Shown here: piece by piece, positions 56,381 to 64,000 of the stretch
How positions within the stretch are numbered: position 1 is the stretch's first letter
Layout of the letters: each line of letters starts with the position of its first letter
NCBI GenBank assembly: GCA_000827265.1
Contig: KN834760.1
Span: 152,626-216,625 of the forward strand
Direction: 5' to 3'
Source: Collybiopsis luxurians FD-317 M1
Taxonomy: Eukaryota > Basidiomycota > Agaricomycetes > Agaricales > Omphalotaceae
DNA: 64,000 nucleotides
Notes under the pieces: model-generated
The model's database searches: none
Told to the model about the DNA's origin: nothing
The model's input: the letters and a program-made list of their open reading frames with translations, nothing else
Made by a program: the position numbers and the translations under genes

Positions 56381-59300
56381 ATGCTCGCCATTCCCCCAGA
56401 ATTAGCTGCTACTGTACTGGAAATCGTCACTTCCAATACTTTTCAGCAAATATTTCCTCTATTCGTCATCTTTTTCGTACCGTTTTCGGTGCTATACATT
56501 GCTCGATTTTCATCATCTTCATCGTCATCTTCAAGGTCACCGTCGACGAGTCTAAGCTCTTTGTTTTACTCTCTCTTGATGGTCCTTGAAAGCTTTGGGC
56601 TTTCTTTGCCTTGGAACTGGGGTAATTCTTCCAGCCATCTATCCAATGGGTCGCCCAAGAAAAAGGGTAAAAAGAGAGCCGCAAAGGTAGAGAAATTCGA
56701 ATTGGAACCAGGTTCGGATCCGTATTTCCTTTGGAAGAGACTAAGGCGTGGTACTGAGAGCTCTAGTAGGTCAAGATGCCTGTGCTGTGTGTTTCCCGGG
56801 TCTCGTGAATATCTCGGGAACGTATTGCTTTATGAATTCCACTGTACAGGTATGTTGGGCGGTCGCGAAAATATCTATTTTTTTTTACAAATTTGGTTAC
56901 ACTATGTTTAGGCTCTATCTTCACTATCATATCTCCAACCTCATATAGAAGCCATCCACTCCAAAGCGGAGGCCTTGGACGTCCCCACACCCGTCATCGA
57001 CTCCCTCCGAGATCTATCCCATGCTCTAAACGACCCCAAATCCAAACCCTCATCCATCCGACCCCTAGAGCTGATTTCCGTACTTTCTTCCGCTGGCCGA
57101 ACGAATTCGTTACTCAGCTCCAGAGAACACCAAGACGCCCAAGAGCTCTTCCAGCTTCTTTCCGAATGCATTAAGTCCGAAATCGCCGCCATCGACAAGG
57201 AAAGCGCTAGGGACCGAGGTTTGGGCGGTTTATCCCAGGAAGTCGAAGCCAAGATTGGGAAGAGCGTTTTCGATGGGTTGACTGCGAATCGGAGAAGTTG
57301 TGTGGTGTGTGGGTATACGGAAGCGGTGATGCATTTTGCGTTTGATAATTGGCAGCTGGCCGTTCCTAGAATGGCGGTGAGTTCACGGATGAGTCGGATC
57401 GGCTCTTTTTTTTCCGTTTTGGCTTATCTTAATGACGTTTCTTTTTTACGACTAGTCCACATGTTTGTTGGAGGATTGTCTTTCCGAATATACCCGACTG
57501 GAGGTATTGAAGGACTGTATATGCCGGAAATGTTCCATGACAGCTACCCTTAGGCGGCTGACGCATGAGATTCAAGGGCTTTCCGAGGTGGAGAATCCGT
57601 CTTCGTCAAAGAAGCGGAGGTTAAAAGAGGTGAAGAAAATGGCCGCAAAGGTCAAGGCTGCGCTAGATGAAGGGAGGATTGAGGATGAGCTGAATGATGT
57701 GAGGATGGAAAAGGTTATTAGTTTGTCGACGAAGCAAGCGATGATTGCGAGGGTACGTTTGTGCTGCATCCAGATTCATGTGAGGGTACTTACTCATGAC
57801 GTTCGTACAGCCACCACCCGTTCTCGTCCTGCATATCAACCGATCCATGCACTTTACCCACTACGCCGCCAAAAACAACATCCGCGTTGTCTTCCCCGAA
57901 GTCCTCGATCTTACACCTTTCACGACGTCAGGCAACTTATCTACGGTCCCTACGTCATCTCTATCTACCCCATCTCCATCCCCGTACCCCAGACGGTCGT
58001 TAACGCCTACCCCTGAACCCCGCAACAATAACGATTCGTCTTCGAGGACGATATACAGGCTGAGCGCGGTTGTGTGTCACTTTGGACAGCACTCGTTTGG
58101 CCACTATATATGTTATCGTCGGAAACCCAAGAGTGGGGTAGGGAAAGGGGGGGAAGCGGAAAGGTGGCGTCCGCCAAAGCTTGTGATAGAGCTATCGGAC
58201 GAGGCTGCTTCGAGTCCTTTGAAGCGCGAGTCCGACGACGGTACTCTGTCGCAGAATTTGACGGAGGAAGAAGACGCGGAGGGGTTCGAAGAGTACATTT
58301 GGGAAGACGCGGACCCCTCTACGGCGGCTGGGACTGGGAAGGGGTGGTTGAGGATTTCGGATGATGCGGTTACGGAGGTGGGGATTGAGAGTGTGTTGCA
58401 GGAAGGCTCGGGGGCGTTTATGCTTTATTATGAGAGGGCGGTGATTTCGGGGATCGTTCAAGCGGGTGTGGGACATGGGGGAGGAGCGTCGCCGTATCCG
58501 AATAGGATGGTGAATGGGAACGGTGTTCCCATCGTCAACGGCAATGCTAATGGTGTTGCCTCGTCGTCGTCGGGGATGAGTTTGAAAGGCTCGTTTTCTG
58601 CTTCGTCGAGTCCGTTGACGAATGGGTACCATCCTGTTGGTGTGGGTGTGGGTGTTGGGACGCCGTTGAACTCTGAAGAGACGCTCAGGCCGCAGAGGAC
58701 GATGACGATGATGATGAATGGGAATGGGAGTGTGGGGTCGTTGGTGAGTGTTGATGAGAGGGGGGTGGGTGTTGATGAGAAGGGCTTTGGTGGGGGCCGG
58801 GATAGGGATAGGGATCGGATGTCGATGTCGCTGTCCATGTCGGCGAGTGGTTCTTCGCCGCCTGTGTTTGGTGCTAGGGTTGTGAGGAGTGTCACGGCGG
58901 TGGGCAGGAGTCGAAGTCTCAGTGCTGCTCCTCCGACAGTGAAAAAATCGTCGGCAGAGCTGGAGTCTTCTCCGTCTGGTGCAAGAGCCTCGTCGTCGTC
59001 CATGTTGAAACCAGCAAGCACCACGTACCTCCCGTTATCTTCGTCACAGCCCATCGCGATGCCTGTTATGCCCAACGGAAGATCACCTGCTCGGTCGAAG
59101 GAGGAGGATGTGGATGTGGATAGGTTCGATGATGATGATGTTGGTGATGATGATACGTCTTCGTCGCTGTCGACGAATAGTAATCGCAGCAATAACCCGC
59201 GCGGCAGCGGTAACAGCAATCGACGGTTTTTCACTAATCATGCAAATCACGGACTGTCTTCTTCCTCATTTTCACTGAATTCTATTTCCGGTTCTGGAGC

Positions 59301-59703
59301 TCCTGGTTCTCCGGAGGAGTCGTCGTCGTTGTTATCTACGTCACCTACGTTGATGATGGCGCGGATGTCCATGTCGAATGCGTCGATTGCGTCTAGTGTG
59401 GGGAGTGTGGGGAGTGTGGGGAGTGTGGGGAGTGCCGGGAGTAGTGGGGGATCTGCGGTGTCGGTGAATTCGTCTGTGGTTTCGACTACCTCTTCTTCCT
59501 CTTCTGGATCTGGGTCCTCGGGTTCTTCGGGGTCAACGGGGTCGAGAAGGGGGAGGGGGAGAGGGCGATCTCATGGTGGTGGTAATAGTGGTGGTGGTGG
59601 AAAATCTGGAGGGGGAGGAGGGGGTGGAACGAAAGGTCGTTCGCCGCAGTCGAGACATCCGCCGCTGGGAGCGTCCTCGCATATGGTTGGTTTGAAAGCA
59701 TAG
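56381..59703 (+). CDS. Ubiquitin carboxyl-terminal hydrolase, membrane-anchored Ubp1-like
   Basis: Five exons: 56381-56711, 56767-56849, 56912-57376, 57456-57752 and 57811-59703; 3,069 nt, 1,022 residues. An N-terminal hydrophobic helix (IFPLFVIFFVPFSVLYIA) precedes a USP domain. The Cys box is GLVNISGTYCFMNS (catalytic Cys about residue 131), followed by EHQDAQELFQLL. Two zinc-ribbon CxxC pairs are in CVVCGY and CICRKC. The His box is FGQHSFGHYICYRR, and the last motif is WLRISDDAVTEV then FMLYYERAV. The enzyme removes ubiquitin from proteins. The order of helix then USP matches yeast Ubp1, an ER/membrane-linked protease. The C-terminal ~370 residues are Ser/Gly-rich low complexity, with a short GSVGSVGSVG tandem run. 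The ATG at 56381 is the first in frame. Confidence 0.85.
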
Positions 59704-59888
59704 ATTTTTTGGCGATGTATTTAGATGTGGACTGAGTGGGAGGGAAGGGGTTTCGGTTTGTGTCACTGGTAGAATCACTCATATTCATATATAAATATAC
59801 ATGTGTACAGTAGTAGTACGTTCATCTTTTATTTTTTTTCTTGTTTTCTTCGTTTGTCTCCGCGTTTTCGAGTAGTGTCTGTTACCTA

Positions 59889-59922
59889 CCCACCTACCTA
59901 CCTACCTACCTACCTACCTACT
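59889..59922 (+). repeat. CCTA microsatellite
   Basis: About eight tandem CCTA/CCAC-type units, in the 3' region of the protease gene. The interval 59704-60408 holds this, T-rich sequence and the promoter of the glucanase gene; no other gene is seen. Confidence 0.8.
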
Positions 59923-60408
59923 TGTCGCCGACGTGGTCCGCCATGATCGTCGTCGAAACTATCGTTATTCCCTGTATTTTCCCCCTCGTCTCTATTTTTA
60001 CATGCATACTGGTACAGACATACATTTTACACATTTTTACCTCAACAGTACTTTCAGTTTCGAGTAGAATCGGTTCTTGTTCTGCTTGGCTGTGGTTGTT
60101 TTACTTTGATCAATCCCCGCTCATCCGGTTTTTTTTTTGCCATACGTACTTACATATGCCATTGTATTTTGTTAGGTGGTAGTTTGCATTCATGATCTTG
60201 AAAGGCAATTTTTTCGTATCGCTGAGTAATGGGTACGGTGATTATTAGGTCTGGTCTCGGTGCAGTAAGGATGATGTCATTTAGGTTTTATCTCTCGTCT
60301 TTGGCCCACCATGAGCAAGGTAAGCCTAGCTCTGTCGAGGCTTTCTACAGATGATATACAGACAGATAAATGAATCATCGTGTCATCCGCTAACTTGAAA
60401 AAAAGTTT

Positions 60409-62154
60409 ATGAAAAAAGTACAGTCGAAAATTGAAAAGGTATTGGATTCGAGCGACGGATCTGGAGGTGGTGTCGGTCCATCGTATAAAGCAGCGAGTAT
60501 AACGACCGTACCTCCGCTCGCACAACCTCCCACCTCCCGCCAGATCTACCGCTTTCGCAAACAGCGGGGGGTCAACCTCGGATCCTGGTTCACCCTCGAA
60601 AACTGGCTTACTCCAAGCCTATTCCAAGAAGCTGCACATCCCAAATCGAGTGAGATGGACGTCCTCCGAGGCTCTAGCATAAGCGTCGTGAAGCCCATGC
60701 TCGAAAACCACTGGGCTCATTTCGTCGATAGAGGTGATTGGACGTGGTTGGTCGAGCATGGGATCAATACCGTTCGGATTCCAGTATCGTATTTCCATTT
60801 CCTCCCTGGTCATCCTGATCCAGAGATCCGAAACCTCATGCGGGGAACTGAATACGAGTCGTATGCAGAGGTATATGTCAATGCGTGGAAGTATGTCGTT
60901 TCCGCTATCGAAACAGCTCAAGAATTTAAGATTGGGGTGTTGGTGGATTTACACGGGGTGCCTGGGGCGCAGAATGCGGATGCCCATTCGGGATTGAGTG
61001 GAGGAAGGGCAGGGTTGTGGGACTCGAAGGAGTTTCAGATGAAGACTGTTGAGATTTTGGTGGCGATAGCGAGGGAGGTGGGAAGGTTTGATAATGTGGT
61101 TGGGTTGGAGTTGCTTAATGAGCCGAAGAATAGTAATCGATTGATGAGTTGGTATGACGAGGCTATAGGTGCGATTCGAAGCAGGCTGGGTAGTTTGGAT
61201 CTTCCGATGTATATCTCTGATGCCTGGGATACGAATTGGTATTGTGAGTGGTTTATTGTGGTGGTTAGATTTTTCGAGGATTGACTCGCGAGTTGGTTTT
61301 TTTTTTGGTAGCTAAATACGTCAACGAACATTCAACATACAGTTCGTTCATCGTTCTAGATCACCACTTGTATCGATGCTTCACCCCCGAAGACCACCGG
61401 AAATCTGCCTCACAACACGCCGGAGAAGTACATCCTGCCAACAACGGCCCCTCTGCATCCATGATAGCCAATGCAGCTAAAACGACCCAAGGTTCCATCG
61501 TCATCGGCGAATGGAGTGCCGCGTTGAACCCCGCTTCTCTTTCTTCGTACCCAGACGATCGGTCCAAGATATCCGCTCAGCGGGAATGGGGCCACGCCCA
61601 GTGGGAGTGTTTTGACACCTTGTGTGGAGGGTGGTTCTTTTGGACATTGAAGAAGGAAGGAAGGTCGGATCGGGGTTGGTGTTATTATACGGCTGTTGAG
61701 CAGGGTGTTTTGCCTGCGTATGCGGATCGGTTTAAGAGTGCTTTTGGAAAACATCCGGTTGAGGGATTGAGGGCGAGGGGCGAGGGAGAGAGACAGGAAG
61801 CGGTAAGCGATCATGTTGGATGGTGGAATAGTCACTCGTCGAATCAAAAGGAGTTTGAGCATTGGAGGTTTGAAGAGGGGTTCAGTCAAGGTGGGTGTGT
61901 GTTAGAATTCTAGCGGGTAGCTCATGAGTTTTTTTTTCGGTTTTTTTGGGACAGGTTGGGAAGACTGCATTGCATTCTTTTTTGGGTCGACCGATGGGGA
62001 GTTAACGGGATCTGAGATTGGATATGTTGGGCAGTGGAAACGGGTGAGGACCGAAGCGCACCGAAGAGAGAAGGGCGAGAGTAAGATGGTGTGGGAATTT
62101 GAGCACGGCTTCGAGCAGGCGGTTGGGAGATTTAGGCGAGCTATAATAATGTGA
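60409..62154 (+). CDS. Glucan 1,3-beta-glucosidase, glycoside hydrolase family 5
   Basis: Three exons: 60409-61243, 61312-61890 and 61955-62154; 1,614 nt, 537 residues. The GH5 start motif is RKQRGVNLGSWFTLENWLTP, followed by GINTVRIPVSYFHF, VLVDLHGVPGAQN (substrate cleft) and VVGLELLNEPKNS, with the acid/base glutamate at about residue 238. The nucleophile glutamate is at about residue 345 in SIVIGEWSAAL, and GGWFFWTLKKE follows. This matches fungal exo-beta-1,3-glucanases that trim cell-wall glucan. There is no N-terminal signal peptide: the start is MKKVQSKIEKVLDSSDGSGG. This is known for some basidiomycete members and implies non-classical export or an internal role. A C-terminal extension (FFFGSTDGELTGSEIGYVGQ) follows the catalytic domain. 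Confidence 0.88.
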
Positions 62155-62291
62155 ATTTTATATGTGGTATGATTTTAAGAAGCAAGATATCCATGGATCA
62201 CGGACATAAACTGAAATGATGTGTAGAGAACGGTGCAGAGTGGTCAAACGGAAGAATAAAAATCGGAACAAAATTTATCTGCATTTTCAGA

Positions 62292-62322
62292 CATGACCAC
62301 CGCAGGACTCGAACCTGATTGC
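62292..62322 (-). other. tRNA 3'-half-like fragment
   Basis: The reverse strand reads CAGGTTCGAGTCCTGCGGTG, which looks like a T-arm (box B) and acceptor strand. No matching 5' acceptor (a GACCACC-type strand) or D-arm lies within 90 bp, so it is not a complete tRNA gene. It may be a tRNA-derived repeat fragment. Confidence 0.3.
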
Positions 62323-64000
62323 TCAAGGTAGCCATAGTAAGAGGAGTGTAATGAAATGTACCAGTATTCAGTCAAACATCTGCGTACCTGGAGAGTAAGT
62401 ATCTTCAGATTGCTTAAAATTTGAAGTATTTCTATGAACTTGAATCATAGAAACTCCATACTTTTCGAAAACAAATCTCGGTTGCCCATCTCGGAGCCTT
62501 GGAAACAAGGTAATTGATCGACCGGTTGACTTCCCTTTGTTAGATAAAGTGGTCGGGCGAGAACCTCTCGCAAGGGATCCAGTCGAGGGGGGGTCAGAAA
62601 GAATAAATTGAAATACTAAATATGGGCTATAAGTAAATACAGGACCAAATACGAAACCGATCTGCAGCGACCGGACAACCACCGGCTCCACTATGTTCAA
62701 CACCCTTCCGTTTGCTTACAGGTGGTATTGGGACACAGTTCCCTAAGTGTATTAACCCTAATTTTTCTAGACTCGGGAGTTTTTCGTTACCCTCCGAATG
62801 CATATATTGATTCTTGAAGGCTGCCGTGATATACAATAGTACAACGCAAGACCGAAGATATTTAATCGTCCTTTCACAATTCTGTCAATGTCCCTGATAA
62901 AAGAGTGCAATTGCCCTCGAGTGTCAGGATAGTAGTTTGGGCGCCTAGTGGACTTTTGGGAACTCCTGCGCCACAATGACTTTTGGTCTGTTTTTCAGGA
63001 TCTTGTTGGTAGCTGAATATTGCGTAGCAAAGTGCATGTAGGGACCACTGATTTTTTCATTAATTGTCTCCAGCTTAGTGAGCAGAGGAGCAAATTAATC
63101 GGCAACAGGGACATCGGGAGTAATTGGCGAGTAATTGAAGAGAAACACAGGATCAACTCTGCAGGCGCAAATAACGGAACATCTCGAGGAAGGAACTAGC
63201 GGGAACACTTTGACACTTCTCTTCCGGGCTGCATTTACTTGGTATTTGAGGGAGTAACATCTGCATGTCGTTGGGGATAAGTAGTACTAGTCTGGCGGGG
63301 CGGAAGATCGATAATGGAGAGGAGTCTTCAAAGTTTCCCTATGTGTCAAGATTGGAATAAGTCACCAATTTTTCCGTCCCTGTTGAATTCACTAAAGCAA
63401 AAGTGAGGAATTGATATAGTAAAGAGTACAAGAACAAATACTAGCAGTGGAGTCAGCCTACCGCCAAACTAACATGGCTACGCGGGCAAAGAAATCTCAG
63501 GTAATAACGGTTACGCCTGTTATTTACTTGCCTTGCAGGATCGGACCACAGGCCAGAGATTGAGGGTCACCTGCTAACCTGACATGCCAAAGTGTACGTC
63601 TTTGGGTTGGGATTCAAAGGCGGGCTCTAGACGATCTATACTGTCCCATCTGATGAGAGTCATTATATTGTATAGACGCGTTATATTGTGAGGTCTAGGG
63701 TCTTTCTTTCGTTGAGCGTTAGTCAGCGCTCCCAAGCTCAACGCTGTAACTTTTTTTTTTGCCGTATTCTGGATTTTGAGAATCAGGATAAAACAGAGCA
63801 GAGTAATCGATTTTGCAAACTCATCCGTTTCGTTGAAAATTCAAGAGGGTCTTTTCTGTACTATCAGCATCGATGTGAAAAAGGCGGCCTCATGACATAG
63901 TAAAATGCTAGAACTACGAAATTTGACTACGTGGCCGTGGAATTTGTGCTCGCAAAAAGTGAGTCGTTGGACGAGTACCTATCAGTATCTCTACATCCTT
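62323..64000. other. Gene-poor end of the window
   Basis: Open frames are short and overlapping; the longest (reverse strand, 62368-62703) has no domain I recognise. A tiny spliced frame starting MATRAKKSQ at about 63475 could be made but stops within about 20 residues. The region may hold the start of a gene continuing beyond the window. Confidence 0.35.

Noticed and set aside
58458..59234. A 258-residue reverse-strand open frame
   Set aside because: It is the antisense of the Ser/Gly-rich tail of the ubiquitin protease; GC-rich low-complexity codons keep the reverse strand open by chance.
59889..59922. CCTA repeats as a telomere-like tract
   Set aside because: The unit is four bases, the tract is short and internal, and the fungal telomere unit is usually TTAGGG.

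Overview
The window looks like nuclear DNA of a mushroom-forming basidiomycete (Agaricomycetes). Genes are broken by many 45-80 bp GT-AG introns. The multi-pass membrane protein families are ones typical of mushroom genomes (a DUF6534-type family and two relatives). The housekeeping genes at the right end (a Ubp1-like ubiquitin protease and a GH5 beta-1,3-glucanase) are basidiomycete-like. All functional calls rest on reading translations by eye; no search was run.

Layout. 1-4,400 holds repeats and small inverted-repeat elements. 4,402-5,730 is an intact eight-exon membrane gene. 5,731-9,240 is decayed sequence, including a relic split by a 1.1 kb inverted-repeat element with a 9-bp target duplication. 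9,778-12,097 is an intact SET-MYND (SMYD-type) gene and 13,382-14,719 a seven-exon membrane gene. 15,283-17,390 holds a PHD-finger relic, an antisense relic and a fold-back element. 17,668-28,800 is a second copy of the SMYD locus, blown apart by nested insertions: a dispersed repeat that itself contains a 3.5 kb pogo-like transposon, then a DIRS-like tyrosine-recombinase retrotransposon. The second SMYD gene is decaying.

29,900-51,800 is an array of segmental duplications. It has three copies of a 13-exon DUF6534-type gene (the middle one open, the outer two each with one lesion) and two intact copies of a seven-exon membrane gene. Pieces of the SMYD last exon and of SMYD 3' flank sit between the modules. 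Small elements punctuate the array: a SINE-like insertion, a 38-bp direct-repeat element in one promoter, and two inverted-repeat elements.

51,854-53,002 is a broken dienelactone hydrolase gene. From 54,398 on the sequence is ordinary and compact: a single-pass membrane protein, the Ubp1-like protease and the glucanase. The last 1.8 kb has no gene I can support.

Biologically, the region reads as a fast-evolving array of receptor-like membrane proteins (seven genes or recent pseudogenes from three related families), grown by segmental duplication in repeat-rich DNA beside a stable gene block. I found no CRISPR array, rRNA or complete tRNA. The most informative observations are the reconstructable insertion histories, the conserved GC-AG introns in two membrane families, and the TGA-only stop pattern of the pogo transposase.
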